Below are positions 8,654 to 16,702 of a stretch of DNA of 64,000 nucleotides, piece by piece; position 1 is the first letter of the stretch; every line of letters begins with the position of its first letter. Where the stretch lies: contig CAWFBZ010000003.1 in the NCBI GenBank assembly GCA_963814135.1, positions 248,001-312,000 on the forward strand, written 5' to 3'. The notes beneath the pieces were generated by a model. The model was not told where the DNA came from and ran no database searches. It saw only the letters and a list, made by a program, of their open reading frames with translations. The position numbers and the translations under genes were made by a program. The stretch is from UBA877 sp963814135 (GTDB lineage Bacteria; Chloroflexota; Anaerolineae; Anaerolineales; Villigracilaceae).

Positions 8654-9325
8654 ATGGACATCTACCTCGAAATCGGTAAAAAACGCACTATCGCCGTTGC
8701 AATAGACTGGCCAGGTTGGTGCCGCTCCGCCTTCACCGAAGAGAGCGCCATCCAATCCCTCTTCGATTACGCCCCGCGTTACGCCCGCGCTCTCCAGATT
8801 TCCCGGCTTTCCTTCGTTCTCTCGAAGGTCATCTCTGATCTGGTCGTCGTCGAGCGTCATCACCGGCAATGGCACCACTGACTACGGTGTGCCCGCCTTG
8901 CAACTTGCCCGTGATGCCGCCCCTGTTAAACCCACAGAATTGCAGCAGTTACAAACCTTCCTCCAGGCCTCTTGGGCTGCCTTTGATGCAGCCACACAGG
9001 TTGCCGCTGGTCACGAACTCCGCAAAGGCTCGCGCGGCGGCGGCCGCGACCTTGGGGCCATCCAGGAACATGTCCTGGGCGCCGAGTTCCGCCTACCTCT
9101 CGTCCCTGGGCGGGAAATGGAAACCGGAGCCTCATTGCCACCCCCGAGCTTGCCTGGGCGGGCCTGCGCCAGACTATCCTCTCGACGCTTGATTCTGCCG
9201 TCCGCGGCGAGATCCCGGCGCGCGGTCCGCGCGGCGGCCTGCGCTGGATGCCGCGCTACTTCGTCCGCCGGCTGGTCTGGCACGCCCTCGACCACGCCTG
9301 GGAGATTGAAGACCGCCTGGTTTGA
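8654..9325 (+). CDS. Conserved protein of unknown function, possibly DinB-like (three frame breaks)
   Basis: I do not recognise a named family. Four segments in three frames read as one protein of about 220 residues: MDIYLEIGKKRTIAVAIDWP from 8654, GTTDYGVPALQLARDAAPVK after about 8857, AYLSSLGGKWKPEP after about 9088, and ELAWAGLRQTILSTLDSAV after about 9140 to the stop at 9325. Each join is mended by removing one base; the last lies in a CCCCC run. The ending RRLVWHALDHAWEIEDRLV, with its His and Asp spacing, resembles DinB-type helical bundles. Three clustered breaks make either poor local sequence or real decay possible. Confidence 0.6.
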
Positions 9326-9373
9326 GCGTGCTCCGCAGCCGCACATAAATACTCCTGCCCCCAACTTCATTTG

Positions 9374-9752
9374 TTAGAGCATGCGCGGGATTTGCGAGGA
9401 ATGGTGATGCAGGATCGGATGTGCCAGGAATTGTTTCGATCACAAAACTGAACCTGGCTTCATTGGAAATAAGCTCTCCATCCACTTCGAATTTCCAGCA
9501 GTAGATGCCACTGTAGACGATCAGCCCATTTGTCAGGGCCTGTTCTTTTACTGTCCTTGCATGGATTTCCACGGACAGGTTCTTTTTTGCAACCAGCGCT
9601 TCGAAGTATGCCCTGATCTTCTCTTTTGTATCTGACAACCGGTCGGAAAAAGTGGGAATTAATACGGAATTCTCAGCATAAAAATCCAGCACTTGTTCCA
9701 AGTTACCAGTATTTACAGCTTCTACCCATTGGTCGATGATCTTCGTCTGCAT
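9374..9752 (-). CDS. SnoaL/NTF2-like (CaMKII-association-type) protein, frame break near the C-terminus
   Basis: A small cone-shaped alpha+beta-barrel protein. The sequence starts MQTKIIDQWVEAVNTGNLEQ, then VLDFYAENSVLIPTFSDRL and NGLIVYSGIYCWKFEVDGEL. The printed frame runs on past 9374, but the family's usual ending HPILHHHSSQIPRML and a stop at 9374 appear in the adjacent frame, joined near 9420 by removing one base. Relatives of this type are often annotated SgcJ/EcaC or DUF4440-like; the ligand is unknown. AGAGGAAAC precedes the ATG. Its end lies 49 bases from the end of the convergent gene. Confidence 0.75.
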
Positions 9753-9928
9753 GAATTGTTTCCTCTTCCAACAAGAATTTTTTGTCGTGGACGGCTTGCT
9801 GAGCCAACATGTTCTCTATAACCCGCTTCTCAGAGAACGCCTCGCCGGTGTGTTTCCCCGGGATGAACCATACTCCTTATAAGCCTCAACCTGTGCTCTT
9901 ACGGGAAAGACTGCCGTGGAATGCCAAT

Positions 9929-10048
9929 TTACTCCTTGCCTTGGATGATCAACTTCAGAATTCCTGTCATAGCGATGATTCCGGCAAACAGCACCGGGGC
10001 GAGGATGTCCGCCCATGCAGAGAGTTTTCGGAATGGATTTTGGGACAT
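9929..10048 (-). CDS. Small single-span membrane protein (39 aa)
   Basis: A short gene supported by a strong ribosome site (AAGGAGAGG, 6 bases before ATG). The protein starts MSQNPFRKLSAWADI and continues with a hydrophobic helix LAPVLFAGIIAMTGILKL, ending in a Lys/Glu tail. One transmembrane helix with a basic N-terminus is predicted. I do not recognise a family. The gene stands alone between the SnoaL-like and DUF3795 genes. Confidence 0.5.
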   Translation of the reverse strand: MSQNPFRKLSAWADILAPVLFAGIIAMTGILKLIIQGKE

Positions 10049-10138
10049 GCTTGACCTCTCCTTGAAAAGAATTGCTGGGCAATCGGGCTGATCGACCAGC
10101 CTCCCGCAGCGAACACCCGGGCAGGCTGCTATTGGCCG

Positions 10139-10603
10139 TTAACTCGTACTCTGGTATTTCTTATCTTCTTTTTCGATCAATCTTGTCACGGTGTCACAAT
10201 TAAAGCACTTCCTGTTATGGATGGAGATGAGACCGCCACACTTTGCACAATGGTGCTGCCTGTATTGTTCTTCGAGGAAGTTTTCGATACCTGACGTGCG
10301 GATCGTTTCCAGGTTCTGCTTGAGGCTCATTCCGTATTCCTTCCGGTAACGGCTGTCCATCCGGTTGATCTGTTGGCAGGGATACTGGTCGCATGCAAAG
10401 CAAAAGACCACCTTGCCATTGGAAGCGTGATTGATGCCCGTACATTTCCCGAACAAATAATTGCAGGGCACGTTGCGCGGCCGGCAGCCGGTGCATTGGC
10501 TTCGATCCAGATGATGGCGATAAGCGAGATACCGGCTGCAGATGGCGCAGTTCATCCCGCATGGTGCGATCAGTTCTTCTGAAATGAACTCTTTTTCATT
10601 CAT
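10139..10603 (-). CDS. DUF3795 cysteine-rich protein
   Basis: A 154-residue protein with the DUF3795 signature: APCGMNCAICSRYLAYR, CTGCRPRNVPCNYLFGKC and VFCFACDQYPCQQI, which hold pairs of metal-binding cysteines. The C-terminus adds a second ribbon (HHCAKCGGLISIHNRKCFNC). It probably binds zinc or an iron-sulfur cluster; no function is established. It is intact and monocistronic. Confidence 0.85.
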   Translation of the reverse strand: MNEKEFISEELIAPCGMNCAICSRYLAYRHHLDRSQCTGCRPRNVPCNYLFGKCTGINHASNGKVVFCFACDQYPCQQINRMDSRYRKEYGMSLKQNLETIRTSGIENFLEEQYRQHHCAKCGGLISIHNRKCFNCDTVTRLIEKEDKKYQSTS

Positions 10604-11027
10604 TTTTTTTGCGCCTGACCACCAGGCTCACCTCGATAAATGAAGACGGACCTTGTTTCGGGGCAATCACCCCGAAGTGGTTTTACAGTTTGCCACCCTG
10701 ATTATTCCACAAAACGCGCAAATTCGCTTCGCTTTTCTCGTCCGCCCCTGCCCCATGGTCTTTTCGGGGGCCTGTCCCGCAGCCTTTGCGGGGCCAGTCC
10801 CGCGGTCTTTGCGGGGCCAGTCCCGCGGTCTTTGCGGAGCCAGTCCCGCAGCCTTTGCGGGGCCAGTCCCGCTCGTTTAGGGCGGGATACCCGGACCGGG
10901 CTCCGCCTGCACCGCACTGCTTGCCGTGCAGTGCAGGTGTCACCAGTCAGCAGTCGATGATCTATCAGGACACAGCCCGCCTGGTTGGGCGGGCAAAGGT
11001 CTGGTCTCTTTTTCTTCTGGTAGGTTC
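10604..11027. other. Gene-free stretch holding a tandem palindromic repeat
   Basis: Apart from the 23-base tandem array at 10757-10872 nothing in this stretch is supported. The open frames across the array are repeat artefacts rich in Gly, Pro, Ala and Arg. Confidence 0.6.
10757..10872. repeat. Five-copy 23/24-base tandem repeat with hairpin core
   Basis: Five head-to-tail units, one of 24 bases then four of 23, at 10757, 10781, 10804, 10827 and 10850. Each holds a GCGGGGCCAGTCCCGC core that folds back on itself. Units alternate between GGTCTTT and AGCCTTT at their start. A single related copy occurs at 38066-38082. Confidence 0.9.
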
Positions 11028-11480
11028 CTAGCTGACTGCTTTTTTCACAAGCGCAACGATGCGGGCCTCTTCCACAGAGGTTAGCTTCGTCAACGCGAAG
11101 GCGGTCGCCCACATGCCGCCTTCATCCAACTTGGCCGAGTCGTTGAAGCCGAAGGTCGAGTACCTGGTGTTGAACTTCTGTCCGGTTTGGAAAAAGCAGA
11201 CGATCTTGCCATCCTGGTTGGCGTAAGCGGGCATGCCATACCAGGTTTTCGGCATCAGGCCGGGTGCGTTGGCCTTGATGATCGCATGGATGCGTGTTGC
11301 CATGGAACGATCCGGTTCCTTCATTGCAGCGATCGCGTCCAGGGCGGTTTTTTCTGCTTCAGCCTGGTTCGCTTCCGCCTTTAGTTCTTTGGCGCGCGCC
11401 CGCATAGCGGCTTTTTCTTCGGCGGTAAAGCCTTCAGCAGGCTTGCCCGTGTTTTTTTTGGTACCAGTAATGGGACTCAT
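11028..11480 (-). CDS. DUF1801 / YdhG-like protein
   Basis: A 150-residue soluble protein. A charged N-terminal third (AEEKAAMRARAKELKAEANQ) is followed by a DUF1801-type domain: MATRIHAIIKANAPGLMPKT, WYGMPAYANQDGKIVCFFQ and STFGFNDSAKLDEGGMWATA. This domain shares the fold of the YdhG and frataxin-like proteins; function is unclear. TAAGGAGA precedes the ATG. The gene is divergent from a MarR regulator 112 bases away, which is the obvious candidate to control it. Confidence 0.75.
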   Translation of the reverse strand: MSPITGTKKNTGKPAEGFTAEEKAAMRARAKELKAEANQAEAEKTALDAIAAMKEPDRSMATRIHAIIKANAPGLMPKTWYGMPAYANQDGKIVCFFQTGQKFNTRYSTFGFNDSAKLDEGGMWATAFALTKLTSVEEARIVALVKKAVS

Positions 11481-11542
11481 GGAAATCTCCTTAATTGAAT
11501 TGGGTTTGTTTTGAACCCTTGCATCGGGATCAAATTAGTTAT

Positions 11543-11586
11543 ATAATAAAGATACTTCATAATAAAGATAATGTCAAGGGTATAAT
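11543..11586 (+). promoter_or_regulatory. MarR promoter with paired direct repeats, likely operator
   Basis: Two exact 12-base copies of ATAATAAAGATA at 11543-11554 and 11559-11570 lie 16 bases apart, just upstream of a TATAAT at 11581-11586. The spacing and the position between two divergent genes fit an operator for the MarR protein. The -10 ends six bases before the ATG at 11593. Confidence 0.55.
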
Positions 11587-11592
11587 TTTATG

Positions 11593-12057
11593 ATGAAATC
11601 CACAAAGGCAGACTTGCAGAAACGCGCCCTGCTGGCGGTGCGGGATTACGGCGTTCAATTAACCCTCTTCCGGAACGCCATGAGTGAATGGGCCGGACTC
11701 AACACGACCGACATGGAATGCCTCAGGCATGTATTCCTCAAAAGTGTTACCACCCCCTCTGAACTTGCCCGGCATACCGGTCTCACTTCCGGTGCGGCAA
11801 CCGCCATGCTGGACCGGCTCGAAAAAGCCGGTTTCATTGAACGCCGGCCCAATCCGGACGATCGGCGCGGGACCCTGATCGTCCCCGTCAAAGCTGGCGC
11901 CGAAAAAGCGGCCTCCTGGTTTGAATTGGCCAGAACTGCTCAGGCTGAATTGATCTCCGGTTACCCGGAAAGCGACCTGGAAATAATTGCGGAGGTCTTT
12001 GAACGGTTCACAGAACTATGGCAGCAGGAACGCAGGAAGATCCAAACGGATGGATAA
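11593..12057 (+). CDS. MarR-family transcriptional regulator
   Basis: A 154-residue winged-helix repressor. The recognition helix region is TTPSELARHTGLTSGAATAMLDRLEKAGFIER, broken here as TPSELARHTGLTSG and AATAMLDRLEKAGF, followed by the wing PNPDDRRGTLIVPV (residues about 50-105). The flanking helices form the dimer interface. Two ATGs overlap at 11590 and 11593; I prefer 11593 because a TATAAT box ends exactly six bases before it, giving a leaderless mRNA as at other genes here. No separate ribosome site is present. It probably controls itself and the divergent DUF1801-like gene. The ligand is unknown. Confidence 0.9.
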   Translation: MKSTKADLQKRALLAVRDYGVQLTLFRNAMSEWAGLNTTDMECLRHVFLKSVTTPSELARHTGLTSGAATAMLDRLEKAGFIERRPNPDDRRGTLIVPVKAGAEKAASWFELARTAQAELISGYPESDLEIIAEVFERFTELWQQERRKIQTDG

Positions 12058-12398
12058 GTGGATTGATTAGAAGGTATCTACTTTGACAATGTTGTGTTTC
12101 AATCAGGATGGAATACATCTCACCACGACGGACACAACGGACACGAAGGAAAAGAACACGAAGAAGACCTTTAGGTGGATATTGGCTTATTTTCTGCCCG
12201 GTCATCCTATTTCTCGCTTTTTTTCTATTCCAAAGAATGAATATCTAGCCAGTCCCAACGGATTGACTCCTGCCGTCGATTGAATCGAGACGAGCTTGTA
12301 TACAATCACCTTTTCTACCAAATAGACGCCGCAAAATCACGCCGGTCGCGCAGCATTCCGAAATACATCGGAGGGAAGGCTGTCGCCTGGAGCCGATG
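12058..12398. other. Gene-free stretch with a period-9 repeat
   Basis: Only the repeat at 12121-12165 stands out. I see no supported gene or structured RNA. Confidence 0.6.
12121..12165 (+). repeat. Period-9 ACACGAAGG-type repeat
   Basis: Successive CACCACGACGG, ACACAACGG, ACACGAAGG and AACACGAAG units. Same family as the patches around the GxxExxY gene at 3389-3435 and 3875-3925. Confidence 0.55.
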
Positions 12399-12955
12399 TC
12401 AGGCGCCTGCCGGTAGCAAGGGTGTCAACCACTGTGCCAACATCCAGAGAGCCGCGATAAGCAGACCGCCGGCTGCACTGAATCCCAGGCCCTTTAGAAA
12501 CCCGATCAAGTGAAAGCGGTAGTCGTGATAGCCTGCCATCCCTTCGGTGCCGGGCAGGACCATTGAACGGGGCTGGATTGTGCAGAAGAATAGCCAGTCA
12601 AGGATAATCAGGTCGAATACGTTGAACACCAACAGGGCAATAGCAGAGAATGCAAACGCGGGAAAAAGGGAACATAATCGATCCGGGCTCGCAAAGCGAT
12701 AAGACCGATGATCGGGACAGCCAGGAATATTCCGAATAGCAAGGTTGCAAAGTAGGGGCGCAAGCGGGCGGCTCGCGCCGACATGGGTCCGTATTTCTGC
12801 TGGATGTCAGGAGGATAGTCGCCGACGGACATGTCGAGAGCGATGATCCCGCTGACGACCATCAGGAGGGTAAGAGCCAGGGACAATACAAGACCATAAA
12901 TTATCCCAAGGCTAAACAAGAGCTGCCAATCAAACAAGTTAACCTCCTGGATCAC
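12399..12955 (-). CDS. Multi-pass membrane protein of unknown function (one frame break)
   Basis: Two overlapping frames make one protein of about 185 residues. The first (from 12955) gives LLFSLGIIYGLVLSLALTLL, VVSGIIALD and YFATLLFGIFLAVPIIGLIA. The second (to 12399) gives FAFSAIALLVFNVFDLIILD and a last pair of hydrophobic stretches ending in LLIAALWMLAQWLTPLLPAG. About five membrane helices are predicted. The join lies near 12660 and needs one base added. I recognise no family. The gene stands alone. Confidence 0.6.
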
Positions 12956-13455
12956 GAACCCGGTCGCCTGGCGGAATGACTCAGCGGCTCACCACTTCGT
13001 GGCGCAGTTCGTCCGGAAAGGCGAGACTTGTTCTCAATTATTGCATATTCTGGAAAATCGCGCCTGTGCAGAAAAAACCAGAAGCCGTCTGTCCTGGTGC
13101 TCTCACTGGGAGAAATACTTGAAAAGCAGCAAACCCCAGGCTCCGGTGTACGCTTTATTAGGCTGGCTTGCTGAAAAACAAGCTCTTTTCCATTGCATTT
13201 CTTCTGTATAAAGAGAATGTCCTGGTTGAAAATTCTGAAATTGCCGCACAGGATCTACGCAGAACGCCTACTAAGGCGATGCCGGACTTTACCAAATTCA
13301 GTTGCCACTTGGTCATCTAAGCATAAAAACAACGCAACGGTATATTTGCGTTTCTCGAAACCATGCAGACGCCTTTGCGACCACTTGGGGCTCGAATTAA
13401 TGTAAATTGAATCGCCGCTGGAGGAACGGCACGGCTTAAGGCAACTAAAGACTGG
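12956..13455. other. Gene-free stretch
   Basis: Two short open frames of about 70 codons each (12999-13211 and 13193-13405) have no ribosome site, no recognisable domain and atypical composition. I see no repeat or RNA structure that stands out. Confidence 0.5.
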
Positions 13456-13662
13456 CTATTCAATTGGGCGTTTGAAATACCATCTGATGCTGCCAGACGT
13501 GGAACCTGACTCCGACACAGCGGTTACCATCTCCCAACCCTGTTGCCCAAGTTGCTGCATGTATGGCATTGGAATTGCATCTTCAGTGTCAGCCACCAAA
13601 TCATGGCCAACATAGATTTTTCCATCCATCCAGGTTATTGATGTATATTCCCATTTTTGCAT
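13456..13662 (-). CDS. DUF4177-like small protein
   Basis: A 68-residue protein with the pattern of DUF4177: QKWEYTSITWMDGKIY at the N-terminus, YMQQLGQQGWEMVTAVSES in the middle and a final strand IRWYFKRPIE. The QLGQQGWE helix and closing strand are the family hallmark. AAGGAAAGAGG precedes the ATG. Function is unknown. Confidence 0.7.
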   Translation of the reverse strand: MQKWEYTSITWMDGKIYVGHDLVADTEDAIPMPYMQQLGQQGWEMVTAVSESGSTSGSIRWYFKRPIE

Positions 13663-13763
13663 TTGTGCCTCTTTCCTTGTGCTATGGGGATTGTATCACT
13701 GGAACAAGTTGACTGATCCACCCGGCTAAAGTCAGCCTAACTCGCGCATTAGCGGGTTGCAAT

Positions 13764-13825
13764 GTCCCTGAAAGGGAAAGTCCCTGAAAGGGAAAGTCCC
13801 TGAAAGGGAAAGTCCCTGAAAGGGA
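13764..13825. repeat. Four-copy 16-base tandem repeat, each a small hairpin
   Basis: GTCCCTGAAAGGGAAA occurs four times head to tail from 13764 (the last copy lacks the final two As). Each unit contains TCCCT-GAA-AGGGA, a perfect five-base-pair stem with a three-base loop. The copies are nearly identical, so the array is young. Confidence 0.9.
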
Positions 13826-13971
13826 TAACTGTTTATCGACGATCCGTCCAGCAGCAATTACCAGTTCTGCACAGCCAGCCGCTATTCGGAGCAGATCAGC
13901 AGCCAGCCCACTGTAGGGCAGGTGGCGGATCAGCCGGTAGGGGCCATTCCGGACCACTTTTTGATCCGGTG

Positions 13972-14410
13972 CTATTCCAAATTTTCCAGATCAGCCAGAT
14001 CCTGCAATCTTCCGGCGGCTTTTTTGTTCTTCCGCAGGTTGTCCAGGTCGATGAAGTTTACGGTTACGCCATCGATCTCTACAGATAGGCGTTTGTCGTA
14101 GCACCCGCCGAATGTGACCCCAGGCAGAGCTGGTAATGATGTCAATCCGGTTGGGCAGATAACCCAATTGAATGATCTGATCTTCCACTAAAAAGTCGTT
14201 TTCCTTTAGCCCTAATGATGCGAAACCAAATTGCTCCAGCGCTTTTATAATATGGGATGCATTTTCCTGCGCCAATTCAATCCAGACGTCAATATCTTTG
14301 GTATATCTCGGATGCCCGTGCAGCGCGACAGCATATCCCCCGACAACCAGGTAACGAACCTGGTTATCGTTTAATAATTGAATAAACTCTTTGAAGTCCT
14401 GGTTCAGCAT
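13972..14410 (-). CDS. DUF6036-like nucleotidyltransferase (frame break in the C-terminal third)
   Basis: A minimal nucleotidyltransferase. The N-terminal part has YLVVGGYAVALHGHPRYTKD then IDVWI, giving the GG...D-x-D active-site pattern (about residues 23-45), and a helix NASHIIKALEQFGF. After RIDIITSS the printed frame drifts, while the family's usual ending GVTFGGCYDKRLSVEIDG, VNFIDLDNLRKNKKAAGR and LQDLADLENLE continues in the next frame to a stop at 13972. Removing one base near 14121 joins them. It starts inside the upstream partner gene (47-base overlap). It is probably the enzyme of a toxin-antitoxin-like or modification pair. Confidence 0.8.
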
Positions 14411-14564
14411 CCCCTCTCCAGCGATGGTATTCAGCCCGAATTTCTTCCAGCGTGGAAAGCCGGCTTTCAAAGGATTGAGATTGCCAATAGAGAAAATCGC
14501 TTTTCTGATCCCTTAATCGGGCGATTTTCACAACCGGTTGAATATTTCTTGTTTTCTCGGGCAT
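14364..14564 (-). CDS. Small partner protein of the nucleotidyltransferase
   Basis: A 66-residue charged helical protein. Its landmarks are RLRDQKSDFLYWQSQSFESR, LSTLEEIRAEYHRW and the ending LQRVYSIIKR. Proteins with this YWQ...LEEIR...YHRW pattern regularly precede DUF6036-type nucleotidyltransferases with overlapping reading frames, as here. Antitoxin is an inference. A TATAAT box on the minus strand (14576-14571) ends six bases before the ATG, so the mRNA is probably leaderless. Confidence 0.75.
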   Translation of the reverse strand: MPEKTRNIQPVVKIARLRDQKSDFLYWQSQSFESRLSTLEEIRAEYHRWRGDAEPGLQRVYSIIKR

Positions 14565-14570
14565 GTCTTT

Positions 14571-14576
14571 ATTATA
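14571..14576 (-). promoter_or_regulatory. -10 element of the nucleotidyltransferase operon, likely leaderless
   Basis: TATAAT on the minus strand followed by AAAGAC and then the ATG at 14564. Spacing is identical to the nurA, MarR and glycosidase promoters. Confidence 0.6.
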
Positions 14577-14636
14577 TCCGCAATGGAATGGAAAACCATC
14601 CTTTCAAGCGGCCAATGGCTAAGCCTGGCAACCAGC

Positions 14637-15098
14637 TCAGGCGGTCTGCTTCAACGCCCATTCAATATCTTTCAGGCGATGATAGGCCGAATGACCGTCC
14701 AGATCCCCCGGCCAATCCGGGCCGCGCTCTTTCGCGCTGAACCATTCTTCCGGCGCCTCCCGCAGCGCAGCCAGAACATCCTGCTGCACCTGCCTGTGCC
14801 AGGCTAAAACATCCTGTGGAGAGCGATCATGCCAGCGTTCGTAAACCAGGTGGTTGCCCTGGGTGATATTGAGCCCGCGTTCTTCCACCGGTACAGGCTG
14901 TCGCCTGGCGGAACGGGCCAAGTCGGCCTTCCAATGGGTAATATGCGCCAGCGCATCTTTGACGGTCCAGGGATCTTTGGATTCGGGACGGCGCACCAAA
15001 CGATCCCATTCTTCGCCGGTCAGGTCGGCAACCAGACCATCCAGGAGTTCAAACTCCCGGATAACGCGGTCAATTACTTCCTCACGGTTATGTCGCAT
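14637..15098 (-). CDS. DinB-superfamily (ClbS/DfsB-like) protein
   Basis: A 153-residue four-helix protein. It begins MRHNREEVIDRVIREFELLD, then WTVKDALAHITHWKADLARS, whose histidine is part of the metal site of this superfamily, and ends in HSAYHRLKDIEWALK. The N-terminal layout and WT.KD...H...W match the ClbS/DfsB type, some of which hydrolyse colibactin or act as thiol-dependent enzymes; the substrate here is unknown. GTAGGAGG precedes the start. It is co-directional with the next gene, 14 bases away. Confidence 0.75.
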   Translation of the reverse strand: MRHNREEVIDRVIREFELLDGLVADLTGEEWDRLVRRPESKDPWTVKDALAHITHWKADLARSARRQPVPVEERGLNITQGNHLVYERWHDRSPQDVLAWHRQVQQDVLAALREAPEEWFSAKERGPDWPGDLDGHSAYHRLKDIEWALKQTA

Positions 15099-15112
15099 AC
15101 TGTAGAAACCTC

Positions 15113-15790
15113 CTACCAGAGGTAGGGCACCAGCCGGTAGCGCACCTTCTGCAAATATTCCGCATACCCCGGCAGCTCTTTTTTCAGGAGCTTCTCCTCA
15201 TCAACGATCCGCAACATCAAGACCGGCACTGACACGACGATGATGAGCAGACTCCACCAGGCATCCAGCGCAAGTGGGATACCGATCAGCATGACCAATA
15301 CGCCTGCGTACATGGGATGCCGGATGCGGGCGTACAGCCCACTGGAGATGACTTTCTGGTCCGCCACCGTCTCAACGGTAGCCCCGCCGTAGGTGTTTTC
15401 TTTGAAAACAAGCAGGTTGATCAAGAGGCCCAGCGCCACCAGCAGGTCGCCAGCCAGGGAAAGATAAACCGTCACAGGCGACCAGCCAAAGCGGTGCGAA
15501 AAGGCGGAAAATACGAACACGCCCAGCAACACCAGGAAGCCAACCGAAATGGCGATCTTTTGGAGTGGCGACTGCTCCTTGGTGGGGCCGACCTTTTTGC
15601 GGCGCTCGAGCAGCGCCGGGTCTTTGAGCGCAAGGTACAGTCCAATCCCGCACACGCAGATCATAAAGACGATATTAAAGACCCAGGCCTGCCAGTAGTT
15701 GAGCGACCAGGCAGGCAGGAATAACAGCAGGCCTAACACGAACAGGCCCAGAAGAAATGTAATAATGGTCTGACCGATCAACTTATTCAT
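15113..15790 (-). CDS. Isoprenylcysteine carboxyl methyltransferase-like membrane enzyme
   Basis: A 225-residue integral membrane protein with about five helices (TIITFLLGLFVLGLLLFLPA, AWVFNIVFMICVCGIGLYLA, then three more). The cofactor-binding signature of ICMT/PEMT-type methyltransferases is at residues about 150-170: SSGLYARIRHPMYAGVLVML, and the C-terminal EEKLLKKELPGYAEYLQKVR motif follows. It probably methylates a lipid or small molecule in the membrane. GAGGAGTTG precedes the ATG. A DinB-like gene follows in the same direction. Confidence 0.85.
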   Translation of the reverse strand: MNKLIGQTIITFLLGLFVLGLLLFLPAWSLNYWQAWVFNIVFMICVCGIGLYLALKDPALLERRKKVGPTKEQSPLQKIAISVGFLVLLGVFVFSAFSHRFGWSPVTVYLSLAGDLLVALGLLINLLVFKENTYGGATVETVADQKVISSGLYARIRHPMYAGVLVMLIGIPLALDAWWSLLIIVVSVPVLMLRIVDEEKLLKKELPGYAEYLQKVRYRLVPYLW

Positions 15791-16070
15791 CTTAGCAACT
15801 CCTCATTTTTAAACTAAATTGAGCGCTCCCCTTGACATTTCAGAACAAATGTGCTAATAACAAGGCATGACAAGCGCTCGTTCCATTTTCCTGATCTCGC
15901 CTCTGCGCATGGCCTCGCCTTCCGTTGCCTGGCAGCACCCGGGCCGTTCCTGCTGCGTTTCCGAGGTGCCACGGCTCTCCAACCCAACCGATTGTTTCGG
16001 ATTGAATGGGTCTCCATCATTAAACCCTGCCCCGCAACCTACCCACGCCGCCTCTGACTCCATCCGCCTA
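15791..16070. other. Gene-free stretch with one promoter-like site
   Basis: Apart from the promoter at 15832-15860 on the plus strand, no gene is supported. The long open frame from 15867 is antisense to the methyltransferase at 16071-16634. Confidence 0.55.
15832..15860 (+). promoter_or_regulatory. Promoter with SOS-box-like operator (AGAAC-AAAT-GTGCT)
   Basis: TTGACA at 15832-15837, a 17-base spacer and TAATAA at 15855-15860. The spacer ends with AGAACAAATGTGCT, nearly the same 14-base word as in the promoters at 37961 and 45153, in the same place and orientation. No gene clearly follows. Confidence 0.55.
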
Positions 16071-16634
16071 TCAAACTCTCCGACTATCGCCTATCCGACT
16101 ACCCATCGCCGAATAAAAACCCTTCAAAAAGCTCGATGGATGCCTCGCCAGCAGTCGCGCTTCCCCAAACCCGGCCTCTTCCGCCATCTTCTTGAATTCC
16201 TCGAATGGAAAAGGATACGGCACCCACACGTTGCCCTTATCCGTGTCATATTCCACCAGCAGCAGCCGGCCGCCTGGTTTCAGCCACCTCCTCACCTGCC
16301 GCAGCAGGCTGACCTTCTCCCGGTAAAAATGCAGCGAATTCGCCATGATAATCCCATCCAGCGCCGGCAGGTCCAGCGGTCCAGTGAAATCCCCTTTCAG
16401 CAGGTGCAGGGTATCCTCCGTACCGAAGCGCCTGCGCCAGGCACGCTCCAGTTCCTCCAGCCGGCCCCGTTCCCGCTCGACCGCGTAAATCTCGGCTTCC
16501 GCGCCGACCAGTTCCCGCAATGCCAGTGTGAAGGCCCCCGCGCCTGCACCCAGGTCGGCCCATATGCCCCCGGGCTTCAGTTCCGCTGGTCGTAACAGGG
16601 CTACGTGATCGCGATGTTCCATGCTGGCCCCCAT
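16071..16634 (-). CDS. Class I SAM-dependent methyltransferase
   Basis: A 187-residue Rossmann methyltransferase. It starts MGASMEHRDHVALLRPAE, then motif I IWADLGAGAGAFTLALRELV, the acidic IYAVERERGRL, and LPALDGIIMANSLHF with LRQVRRWLKPGGRLLLVEYD. I prefer the ATG at 16634; an upstream start at 16745 would add 37 residues encoded partly by repeat sequence. The frame is intact. The substrate cannot be read. Confidence 0.8.
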   Translation of the reverse strand: MGASMEHRDHVALLRPAELKPGGIWADLGAGAGAFTLALRELVGAEAEIYAVERERGRLEELERAWRRRFGTEDTLHLLKGDFTGPLDLPALDGIIMANSLHFYREKVSLLRQVRRWLKPGGRLLLVEYDTDKGNVWVPYPFPFEEFKKMAEEAGFGEARLLARHPSSFLKGFYSAMGSRIGDSRRV

Positions 16635-16702
16635 GGTATCACTTTCTGTCCTCGCCTGCACACAATCAGATGGCGGGAATGGGTGGTTGGATGGCTTGCG
16701 CG

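Noticed and set aside
10757..10872. CRISPR-like array
   Set aside because: Units are contiguous with no unique spacers and no cas genes nearby; it is a tandem palindromic repeat.
12999..13405. Two short open frames as genes
   Set aside because: No ribosome site, no recognisable domain and overlapping frames of poor composition.
15867..16595. Long plus-strand open frame (242 codons)
   Set aside because: It lies mostly antisense to the class I methyltransferase at 16071-16634, lacks a ribosome site and resembles no family.
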